The notes beneath the pieces were generated by a model that was not told the DNA's origin, searched no databases, and was given only the letters and a program-made list of their open reading frames with translations. From Nitrosopumilaceae archaeon (GTDB lineage Archaea > Thermoproteota > Nitrososphaeria > Nitrososphaerales > Nitrosopumilaceae), in assembly GCA_021296165.1 (NCBI GenBank), contig JAGWAW010000099.1:1-5976 (forward strand): a DNA stretch of 5,976 nucleotides, given 5' to 3'. Numbering within the stretch: the first letter of the stretch is position 1; every line of letters starts with the position of its first letter. The translations under genes were made by a program, and so were the position numbers. Below are positions 1 through 5,683 of this stretch, piece by piece.

Positions 1-600
1 CATGGCGCGGCCCTCCCGGGTTGCCCCAAAAACTCTTTGTTGCCGATCGGTCTCCCTCCAGCGGGGTCCCCACCACCCCCGCCCCGGCCCGCCGGCCCGG
101 AGGGTACGACGGCCCGCACGCGGGTGCGGCCCACCGGCAGGTTGCGGCCGCGTCCCGCCAACATGTGCCGGGGCAGAGGAATCCGGCTGTGCGACCCTGC
201 CGGATCCGCCCAGCGGGTCACCCTGCCGGCCCAGACGCGCCATGCCGTAACCCCCTTTGATCACCCTACCCTTTGGAAACAACAAGGAAACCGTGGCCGA
301 GACGGGCCGGTGGGCATACGGGCCGTACGACAGATACGTCGACGCGGTTGCCGCCACTATGCTGACCGCCGTCGAGGGGCCGGGCCTTCCGTGCCCCCTT
401 CCGCCCTGCAGGGGCGGGCGTCAGAGACCAGGCTATTCCGCCGTGGCGGCGACCGTGGCCCTGAACGGGTACCGGTCCGGGACACAACATGCGACCCGCC
501 GGCCCGGTATTTTGTCTTTGGCGGGGACAGCCGCACAGCAGCGGGCTCCCGGGACATTACGGGGAGCCGCGGCTCCTAAGCAATGATCTATGCTTTGCCA
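1..600. other. G+C-rich stretch without a convincing gene
   Basis: All six frames stay open for long runs here because stop codons are rare in such G+C-rich sequence, so open frames carry little weight. The longest, rightward 37-579, translates to Pro/Arg/Gly-rich sequence with no recognisable motif and looks like a shadow. The rightward TTG frame 257-586 begins with a more protein-like run (GNNKETVAETGRWAYGPYDR) but soon becomes low-complexity. It may be a decayed gene. The frame ending at the TGA 258-260 is open to the left edge and Pro-rich, so it could be the tail of a gene outside the window. I see no tRNA, rRNA or CRISPR signature. I do not call any of these frames a gene. Confidence 0.4.
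544..576. repeat. Overlapping inverted repeats downstream of the leftward TIR cluster
   Basis: GGCTCCC at 544-550 pairs with GGGAGCC at 562-568, leaving an 11-nt loop. The alternative perfect 14-bp palindrome GGAGCCGCGGCTCC lies at 563-576. Both could fold in the transcript about 50-80 nt past the stop codon of the leftward TIR gene at 623. No U-rich tract follows on the leftward strand, so it is not a typical archaeal terminator. It may be an RNA hairpin or a chance structure in G+C-rich sequence. Confidence 0.3.
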
Positions 601-622
601 TCAGCTGCCAATGCAGCGCGCC

Positions 623-1165
623 CTACCACCCTTGTGAGCAATCGCCGCTTCTGTTGCGCTTGAACTGTAGCCGACTGTTATCCGGATAGATCTTATCTCT
701 CCTGAGGAAGGCATCATGTATCCACTCCTGAACTTCTGATGGGGAATCCGACCATTTGTACATGCGCGCATAAGAATCCCTGCCGCAATTGTCGGCCAGT
801 CGTGGCGGCACCAAATTCTCATCGTACTTGTCCGTGTGATAGTTTGGGTGTGTTGGAAGCAGGATGCCCAGCAGGCCGCACCGGGGATTCGTCTCCGTAT
901 GCCTCAAACTCGACCCAATCTCCCAATCAACATGTTTACGCTGCCACGTGCATTCGCCAACAAGCACCACGGTCACCGTCGCGTCCGCGATAAAGTCCTC
1001 CCTGATTGTCCGGCGTATTGTCTCGGTCATTAGGTTTTCATCGTCAATGTCTTCATCGTGCACCGATTCGTCCACGATGTGTCCATCCATCATCCGCACA
1101 AACCTGTCCTTGTATTGCTGATCATCGTGGTAGAATGAAACGAACACCTTGTGCCTGCTTGTCAT
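623..1165 (-). CDS. ThsB-type TIR-like protein (downstream copy)
   Basis: A 180-residue protein of the ThsB/MTH538 TIR-like family (formerly DUF1863). Members fold as TIR domains; characterised ThsB proteins act in the cytosol, sense phage and convert NAD+ to a cyclic ADP-ribose isomer that activates ThsA. The first strand and loop are HKVFVSFYHDDQQYKDRF (residues 5-22). The segment FIADATVTVVLVG follows at 58-70, then CTWQRKHVDWEIGSSL, whose E82 is the candidate catalytic glutamate, and CGLLGILLP at 96-104. I chose ATG 1165 because homology starts at once after it and a TATA element is centred about 26 bp upstream. A TTG at 1186 would add seven residues but lies within the promoter spacer. 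There is no Shine-Dalgarno site, which fits a leaderless mRNA. It is more than half identical by eye to the protein at 1518-2075, ending in a similar CSxGW motif. The fold is clear; the defence role is inferred from the family and the neighbours. Confidence 0.9.
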   Translation of the reverse strand: MTSRHKVFVSFYHDDQQYKDRFVRMMDGHIVDESVHDEDIDDENLMTETIRRTIREDFIADATVTVVLVGECTWQRKHVDWEIGSSLRHTETNPRCGLLGILLPTHPNYHTDKYDENLVPPRLADNCGRDSYARMYKWSDSPSEVQEWIHDAFLRRDKIYPDNSRLQFKRNRSGDCSQGW

Positions 1166-1186
1166 TGCGGCCACGGCGCGTCCCAA

Positions 1187-1194
1187 GTATTTAT
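1187..1194 (-). promoter_or_regulatory. Archaeal TATA box for the leftward TIR gene at 623-1165
   Basis: Read leftward the sequence is ATAAATAC, an A/T-rich island in G+C-rich surroundings, centred about 26 bp before the A of ATG 1165. That is the usual distance from an archaeal TATA box to the transcription start, so transcription would begin at or next to the start codon. The gene therefore probably has its own promoter even though it lies in line behind another TIR gene. The decayed gene's TAG (1205-1207) ends about ten bases upstream of it. Confidence 0.6.
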
Positions 1195-1204
1195 TCGGTT
1201 CTCA

Positions 1205-1517
1205 CTAGCGCGGAATATTCTTCTGCTCGCTTCCAACCTGCTCCAGATCCGTCAGGTCCTCCACCTCCGCTGTCTCTGCCTGCATCCTGTTGCAGTTGCG
1301 CATGTCCGCCGAGACCCCGCAGGTCCCGCGAAACTCCATGCGCGCGGCCTCGTCCTCGAACGTCCCAAGGAGGCTCATCCGGTGCCACTTGGCCGTGAAC
1401 GGCCGTACCACCTGGTTCAGTACTGGTATGATCGACTATGTCTGCCTGCACCATGCCCGCATTCAGCCGGATATTTGCCAAGCTGTACCTGGCGAACAGT
1501 TCCCGTATGACTACCAA
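1205..1517 (-). pseudogene. Decayed gene of an unnamed family (RYSLANIRLNAG / IPVLNQVVRPFTAKWHRMS)
   Basis: Two leftward frames together look like the two ends of one protein. From a TTG at 1517, directly after the TAG of the TIR gene 1518-2075, comes VIRELFARYSLANIRLNAGM. About 25 residues in, near 1430-1440, protein-like sequence stops in this frame and resumes in another as IPVLNQVVRPFTAKWHRMSL, then TFEDEAARMEF and AEVEDLTDLEQ, up to a TAG at 1205-1207. Each fragment has ordinary protein composition, whereas the alternative frames turn Gly/Arg-rich. I have an uncertain recollection of longer uncharacterised proteins near TIR and SLOG genes that contain both ends with a middle segment between them. 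If so, this copy has lost that segment and its frame. No function can be assigned. It was probably cotranscribed with the upstream TIR gene. Confidence 0.6.
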
Positions 1518-2075
1518 CTAGCTCTGCCAACCCTTGGAGCATTTGGTTGTACGGTTCTTTGCAAATGGCACGTATCTGTTGTCGGGTGGAGGATCTTTGT
1601 TGCGCCGCCGGAATGCCCGGTCTAACCATCCAGCCAGTGCTACCTTATCACCGGTCCAGCCATACAGATCCGCGAAGGATTGATCACCGCCCAGATTACA
1701 GGCAAGCCGCGGGGGCATCAGGCGCTGGGTATAATTTTTCTTCCCGTAGTCAGGATGTGACGGGAGCAGGATGCCCAGCAGGCCGCACCTGTGATTCTTG
1801 GCTGTGTCGGTCAGGCTGGCGCCGATCTCCCAATCCACGTACTTCCGTTGCCATGTGCAACATCCCACCAGCACGACCGCTACGGTCGCGTCGGCAATGA
1901 AGTCGTCGCGGATCTGCCGGCGGATCTCGGCAGTGTTCAGGTTCTTGTCAACGTCGCCGTCACCTACGGACCTGTCTACAATGCGGTCACCTAGCATGTT
2001 CACGAACTTGTCTTTGTAGTCCATGTCTTCGCTATGAAAGGACACAAACACCTTGTGCCGGCGCGTAACTGCCAT
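1518..2075 (-). CDS. ThsB-type TIR-like protein (promoter-proximal copy)
   Basis: A 185-residue ThsB/MTH538 TIR-like protein, predicted to be a cytosolic NAD+-processing TIR enzyme that makes a signalling nucleotide. The domain begins with RHKVFVSFHSEDMDYKDKF (6-24). The acidic turn SVGDGDVDKNL follows, then IRRQIRDDFIADATVAVVLV (51-70), CTWQRKYVDWEIGASL with candidate catalytic E83, and CGLLGILLPSHPDY (97-110). The C-terminal part, PPRLACNL to CSKGW, matches the paralogue at 623-1165. Start ATG 2075 is supported by homology from residue 6 and by a TATA element centred about 26 bp upstream. The two copies also share an identical 25-base stretch (1765-1789 and 858-882), which fits a tandem duplication or later gene conversion. 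It is the first gene of the leftward cluster, diverging from the TIR/SLOG operon across a 0.5-kb gap. Domain assignment is firm; membership of a Thoeris-like system is inferred. Confidence 0.92.
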   Translation of the reverse strand: MAVTRRHKVFVSFHSEDMDYKDKFVNMLGDRIVDRSVGDGDVDKNLNTAEIRRQIRDDFIADATVAVVLVGCCTWQRKYVDWEIGASLTDTAKNHRCGLLGILLPSHPDYGKKNYTQRLMPPRLACNLGGDQSFADLYGWTGDKVALAGWLDRAFRRRNKDPPPDNRYVPFAKNRTTKCSKGWQS

Positions 2076-2098
2076 TGCCGCTTGTCACAAGGAGTCGC

Positions 2099-2104
2099 AT
2101 ATAA
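2099..2104 (-). promoter_or_regulatory. Archaeal TATA box for the leftward TIR gene at 1518-2075
   Basis: Read leftward the sequence is CATTATATGC, with core TTATAT centred 26-27 bp before the A of ATG 2075. The spacing is the same as for the sister gene at 1165, which supports leaderless transcription of both. A nested palindrome (2115-2156) lies immediately upstream. Confidence 0.65.
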
Positions 2105-2114
2105 TGATGGCTAC

Positions 2115-2156
2115 GGTGGTGGGCCAAGCCGGACATGATCATGTCACCCCACCACC
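2115..2156. repeat. Nested palindrome upstream of the leftward TIR promoter (candidate operator)
   Basis: The outer arms GGTGGTGGG (2115-2123) and CCCACCACC (2148-2156) are exact reverse complements. Between them lies a perfect 14-bp palindrome, GACATGATCATGTC (2132-2145), offset three bases from the centre of the outer arms. It starts about 10 bp upstream of the TATA box of the gene at 1518-2075, where archaeal dimeric regulators, usually activators, often bind. No regulator gene is visible in the window, so binding is inference. Confidence 0.45.
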
Positions 2157-2634
2157 CGAAACGCCCAACAACGGCAACGGCATCGAACAGACCATACGGC
2201 ACACCATGTCAGGCCGCGCAACACACAACATATACTGCCCTACTGGACTGCCGCCAAAAACGCAAGAATCCTCCGGGCATATACGCCACGTGCACCATAC
2301 ACGGGTAGATTCCCGGGGACGTACTGGACGGCAGGCGCGATGCAAGCTCGTTCTCGTCGGGCATGCCCCCGCTCATATTAGACGGCAGGCACGCCGGCCA
2401 TGCTTGGACCGACGGCCGGGGGAATCCGTCTACTCAATGAAAAAGATCAATAAACGATTCAGGTGGGGGGACGCTAACGCGTACATTTGGGTAAGCTGTA
2501 TAAACAATAACGCACTTATGTGACAATCTACCATCTTTGGTCATGGTGGAGGGATGGGCCGTCGGGATCCGACGCATGACGCGAGGTCAGAACATATTAG
2601 AGAACACGACCATACTAAAGCGGGCTGGGTACGA
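2157..2634. other. Divergent intergenic region with no convincing gene
   Basis: This separates the leftward TIR cluster from the rightward operon. A rightward frame runs from ATG 2104 to TGA 2523 (139 codons), but it has no known motif, begins inside the opposite promoter, overlaps the palindrome and shows no steady third-position G+C preference. I regard it as chance or a relic. Two short elements, GGACGGCAGGC near 2328 and AGACGGCAGGC near 2380, nearly repeat each other. A/T content rises from about 2437 to 2545, as expected for promoter DNA. The rightward operon's promoter should lie in this interval. Confidence 0.45.
2499..2506 (+). promoter_or_regulatory. Candidate TATA box for the rightward TIR/SLOG operon
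   Basis: TATAAACA sits in an A/T-rich patch and would place transcription start near 2528, ahead of both possible starts (2554 and 2635) of the first gene. A weaker alternative, CATATTA at 2593-2599, would start transcription just before 2635. Neither has the exact 26-bp start-codon spacing of the leftward genes, so the promoter remains unsettled. Confidence 0.3.
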
Positions 2635-3804
2635 ATGGCTTCTGTGACTGCACCGTCGCCCTTTGGAATATACGTCATCTGGCACCCCAGGTATGAGGGG
2701 GGAGACGACATCGCCGCCCGGCTTTACCGCCATTTCGCCACTGGCCGCAATCGCAGTATTGCCGGCGGGACGGGAGTGCCCGTCCAGTACCGCCATGCCG
2801 ATGCGCCCGGCGGCGACGCGCCGCTGCCCGTTGATTGGGGCCAAGCCACAAACATGGCCGTCGTGGTGCTGGTTGACAGTACCCTAGCGTGCGACCCGCC
2901 ATGGGTACGGTATGTTCAGAATATCGTACGCGAGGCGACGTCCCGGAACGATAGCGCCCGCGTCTTCCCCGTCGTCACGGAGGCGGGTGGGCTAGATGTC
3001 TGCCAGGGAATACAGGCGCTGCGCTGGGACGACTGGGCCGGAAGCGGCAGCGAGCGCGAGGGGCGCCTAATCCGGGATCTGACGCACGAGTTCGTTAGGA
3101 TGCTCCGACATCGCCCGGAAGCGGGGCATCCCGACGCCACAGGCAAAGCCGCGGATAATACCGAAGGCGTAAGGGTCTTCCTCAGCCACTCCACCAAGGA
3201 TCCGCACGGCAAACGCATTGCAGAGGACATACGGGACTGGCTTCACAGACACAGTGTGATGTCGAGTTTCCTTGCACCACGGGATATACCGGCGGGAATG
3301 TCGTTTGGTACGGTTATCAGCGGATCCATACAGGACAGCGCCGTGGTGGTCATACACACAGACTCCTATTCCTCTAGGGAGTGGTGCAGGCGCGAGGTGA
3401 TCGAGGCCAAGCGCGCGAACGTCCCGATGCTGGTGGTGGACTGTCTTGAGTTGGTCGACGAGAGATCTTTCCCATACCTTGGAAACGTGCCCGTCGTTAG
3501 AATGGACCCCGCAGCCAGAGACACAATTCCCGTAGTGGTGGGGCGGCTGCTTGACGAGGTATTCCAGCATATCCTCTGGCGGCGGGGCGTGGAGTGCTTA
3601 TGCGAATCGCCTCGCGCCACCTTCATGGCCAAGCCGCCGGAGCTGCTCTCCATTGCGGCGCTGCCGGACGCAAGGGGAGAGGAGCGATTGGTCGTGTATC
3701 CAGACCCACCTCTGGGCACTGAGGAGCTGGATCTCTTCTCGGATGTGGGTCACAACCTGCGTCTGCTCAGCCTGAACCAGTGGCAGGTGGAGGTCGAGAC
3801 GTGA
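2635..3804 (+). CDS. Protein with TIR-like and canonical TIR domains (predicted NADase effector)
   Basis: 389 residues from ATG 2635. Residues 8-158 form a TIR-like domain: FGIYVIWHPRYEGG as first strand and loop, then MAVVVLVD, then DPPWVRYVQ. In the last segment the usual catalytic glutamate position appears to be valine (about V94). A canonical TIR domain follows from about 179: VRVFLSHSTKD, RDIPAGMSFG, AVVVIHTDSYSSREWCRREV. E254 of WCRRE is the catalytic glutamate of NAD+-cleaving TIR enzymes. A C-terminal region (319-389) with PPELLSIAALP and VVYPDPPLGTEELDLF matches no domain I can name. There is no signal peptide or membrane segment. ATG 2554 would add 27 residues and has a purine-rich GGTGGAGGG before it. 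However, third-position G+C falls to about half there, and homology starts only after 2635. The gene overlaps the next at GTGA. The role as NADase effector or second signal enzyme is inferred from the TIR motif and context. Confidence 0.9.
   Translation: MASVTAPSPFGIYVIWHPRYEGGDDIAARLYRHFATGRNRSIAGGTGVPVQYRHADAPGGDAPLPVDWGQATNMAVVVLVDSTLACDPPWVRYVQNIVREATSRNDSARVFPVVTEAGGLDVCQGIQALRWDDWAGSGSEREGRLIRDLTHEFVRMLRHRPEAGHPDATGKAADNTEGVRVFLSHSTKDPHGKRIAEDIRDWLHRHSVMSSFLAPRDIPAGMSFGTVISGSIQDSAVVVIHTDSYSSREWCRREVIEAKRANVPMLVVDCLELVDERSFPYLGNVPVVRMDPAARDTIPVVVGRLLDEVFQHILWRRGVECLCESPRATFMAKPPELLSIAALPDARGEERLVVYPDPPLGTEELDLFSDVGHNLRLLSLNQWQVEVET
3789..3794 (+). promoter_or_regulatory. Shine-Dalgarno site that decides the SLOG gene start
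   Basis: GGAGGT lies inside the end of the upstream TIR gene, six bases before GTG 3801. It selects GTG 3801 over the in-frame GTG 3780, which lies upstream of this site. The stop of the TIR gene (TGA 3802-3804) overlaps this start, so translation of the two is probably coupled. Confidence 0.7.
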
Positions 3805-4634
3805 AAGCGACAGGCGCCCGACCGCGACTGGTCGTCTCGATCTCGATATCGGAGAGCCCAGACATGCCCGTACTGGGCATGAGTGATCAGCACCTGCAGG
3901 ATGCCATGTACGAGATTGCCACGCACCTTCTGGCCAACGGCGCCGACCTTGCGTATGGGGGGGATCTGCGGCCGGGGGGCTTCACGGAGCTGCTGTTTGA
4001 GCTGTTGTACCGCTACGGGGACGGCACGGGCGGAGGATGCAACGTAACCAACTACTTGGCTTGGCCTGTCCACATCGGCATGGCGGCCAATGATATAGAC
4101 GAGACCGTCTCGTGGCTGAGGCACATCCGGCTCAGGCTCGTGGGAAGGGACGGGGGAGACATATCTGTCCGGAAGCGGCAGAGAATGACGTCGCGTCAGC
4201 CCGATGAGTGGGAGTGGCCGGAGGGGCTGACGGCCATGCGCAGGACGATGTGCTCTGAGACGGACGCGCGCGTGGCGCTTGGAGGGAGGGTGCAGGACTA
4301 CAGCGGGAGGATGCCTGGTGTCGCCGAAGAGGTTCTGCTGTCGTTGGAGTCGCGCCGGCCGGTCTTCCTGCTCGGCGGCTTCGGCGGGTGTACAAGGGAC
4401 ATCGCAGAGACGCTGGGGCTGGTGGACAGGTGGGCCGGCTCCAGGCCGGCTTGGCCGGGCCGTGGCGAGCTGGAGCGCTACGGGGCAGAGGACCTGTGGA
4501 ATGGACTGTCCCTTGAGGAGAACCGGGCCCTCGCAGGGTCACCGCACATGGGCCAGGCCGTGCCGCTGATACTGAGGGGCATCTGCAGACTGCGCACGGA
4601 TAAACATCATAAAGGCCGGTACCGCAAGGAATAG
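3801..4634 (+). CDS. Stand-alone SLOG-fold protein (predicted nucleotide-signal sensor)
   Basis: 277 residues from GTG 3801, after a GGAGGT site and overlapping the preceding stop as GTGA. SLOG domains are Rossmann-like and bind or process nucleotides and NAD+-derived ligands; in ThsA the SLOG domain binds the cyclic ADP-ribose isomer made by ThsB. Seen here: a first strand VVSISISESPDM (11-22), helix HLQDAMYEIATHLL, the loop LAYGGDLRPGGFTELLFELL (50-69) typical of SLOG phosphate-binding loops, VTNYLAWPVHIGM, the conserved block ALGGRVQDYSGRMPGVAEE (159-177), and FLLGGFGGCTRDIAETLGL (189-207). From memory these blocks match the SLOG cluster 2 group, which occurs beside TIR genes, but I cannot verify that. 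There is no effector domain, membrane helix or nuclease motif, so it would act through a partner, most simply the coupled TIR protein. The third ThsB-type gene begins two bases after its stop. Confidence 0.88.
   Translation: MKATGARPRLVVSISISESPDMPVLGMSDQHLQDAMYEIATHLLANGADLAYGGDLRPGGFTELLFELLYRYGDGTGGGCNVTNYLAWPVHIGMAANDIDETVSWLRHIRLRLVGRDGGDISVRKRQRMTSRQPDEWEWPEGLTAMRRTMCSETDARVALGGRVQDYSGRMPGVAEEVLLSLESRRPVFLLGGFGGCTRDIAETLGLVDRWAGSRPAWPGRGELERYGAEDLWNGLSLEENRALAGSPHMGQAVPLILRGICRLRTDKHHKGRYRKE
4626..4630 (+). promoter_or_regulatory. Shine-Dalgarno site of the third TIR gene
   Basis: AAGGA ends six bases before ATG 4637 and lies within the last codons of the SLOG gene. With only two bases between the genes, it supports one polycistronic mRNA and fixes ATG 4637 as the start. 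Confidence 0.55.
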
Positions 4635-4636
4635 CA

Positions 4637-5232
4637 ATGCACAAGGTGTTCATAAGCTATCACCACAACGATCAGCCATACAAGGACAAACTGGTGGAAT
4701 TTGCAGAAAAACATCGGATCTTCATTGATAAGTCCGTGGATACACAGGTGACATTCCAGATAATCTCAGCGCCGAGTCCATTCGGAAGAAGATTAGAGAC
4801 GAATACCTCAGGGACTCTACGGTGACAATCGTTCTGGTCGGAACCGAGACCCGGCGCCGGAAACACATCGACTGGGAAATCCACTCAAGCATGTACGACG
4901 GTTCCGTCAACAGAAGGTCGGGTATCGTGGTGATTATGCTGCCAAGCGCGAATGACAACTCTATTTATGCGCCACACGGATGGGAAGAGCAGCGCCTCTA
5001 CCCGAATACCAGATGGATGTCGATTGCCAGTAAGGTCGAGTTCGAGAGGCAGCACCCGTACATCCCAGACCGCTTGATAAGCAACATCATCAAGGATGAT
5101 GTCAAGATATCGATTGTGTCGTGGGACAAGCTTAATGATCACATTCTTGGAAGCCTTGTCGAAATGGCGTTCAGAGACAGAGAGGACTGCAAATACGACC
5201 TGAGCCAGCCTATGAGACGCGCAAACTCATGA
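4637..5232 (+). pseudogene. Third ThsB-type TIR-like gene, frameshifted by a CA insertion
   Basis: The first frame gives MHKVFISYHHNDQPYKDKLV to SVDT and then runs out of homology to a TGA at 4823-4825. Another frame carries on the TIR domain as GDIPDNLSAESIRKKI, TVTIVLVGTETRRRKHIDWE and RSGIVVIMLPS up to TGA 5230-5232. Alignment to the paralogue's SVGDGDVDKNL is gap-free if one CA of ACACA (4742-4746) is removed: SVDT then GDIPDNL. The restored protein has 197 residues, with the candidate catalytic glutamate (E80 of DWE) intact. The downstream part has no other lesion, so the break is recent, a sequencing error, or corrected by slippage. An internal ATG at 4822 could start only a 136-residue piece lacking the first TIR strand. 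It is the last gene of the rightward operon and is more diverged from the two leftward copies than they are from each other. Confidence 0.87.
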
Positions 5233-5683
5233 TCTCTGCATAGCACCCCACCAATACCGTCTGGGGCGAGGCTGGCTCCAGCCAGAAGTTGAGTTCATGC
5301 CCTGCCATCTAGACCGGTAGTGCCACCTGAGGTTGATCGGGGCGTGGCGGCTGCGGGCCAGGTATGGCAGGCCCACCATATCTGGCGGTCCTCCCCTCGC
5401 CATCTTCTGTAACCTGAAACAGGTCGTTGGGCCTCAGCTGCTTCTCGTCGCCGGCTATTCACCAGCCTGTTGCCCCGTTGCAGGAAAGGCAGGGCCCTCT
5501 CGGCGGCCAGCTGGCTGGCCTCGTCCACTATGACCGGGTCGGATGTCGCATCCGGCAGGAAGACGCTGGAGACCATCTCGGGGATGCCAGCCAGCACTGA
5601 GCCGACTCAAGCGTGCTCCCGTACCGCTCCAGAAGATTCCTTACGGGCTTTACGTTCCTCCGCCTGCCCATAGTGGTGGACAT
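5233..5683 (-). pseudogene. Remnant of a superfamily 1 (UPF1/Dna2-like) helicase
   Basis: Leftward translation spread over several frames gives the consecutive core motifs of a DEAD-like SF1 helicase. First comes VRNLLERYGSTLESAQCWLASP (from about 5650), whose family form is LxxxLxxCWxxSP. Then EMVSSVFLPDATSDPVIVDE followed by ASQ supplies Walker B/motif II, DEASQ. IAGDEKQLRPNDLFQV is motif III. LPYLARSRHAPINLRWHYRS contains the motif IV-like HYRS. Frame changes fall near 5580 (one base missing in a C run), 5459 (one extra A), about 5383 (one extra base) and about 5310, beyond which homology fades. The ATP-binding Walker A region and the C-terminal helicase part are absent. It is convergent to the TIR/SLOG operon and abuts its 3' end. 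In such genes the intact protein often exceeds 1000 residues, so this is a small, non-functional piece. Its partner system cannot be told. Confidence 0.8.

Noticed and set aside
1..4. CATG at both ends of the window as a possible circular or repeat junction
   Set aside because: Four bases are expected by chance and no longer terminal repeat is visible.
37..579. 180-codon rightward open frame in the left end
   Set aside because: The translation is Pro/Arg/Gly-rich without motifs, and every frame is open here because of high G+C.
2104..2523. 139-codon rightward frame between the divergent operons
   Set aside because: It starts beside the opposite promoter, covers the palindrome, has no recognisable motif and lacks consistent codon bias.
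2554..2634. Upstream ATG 2554 as the start of the TIR-like/TIR protein
   Set aside because: It adds 27 residues with weaker codon bias and no homology, and its purine-rich site abuts the ATG. It is kept as an alternative but not chosen.
5272..5285. Inverted repeat CTGGCTCCAGCCAG as terminator of the rightward operon
   Set aside because: The loop is only two bases for the full stem and no T-rich tract follows, so it does not resemble an archaeal or bacterial terminator.
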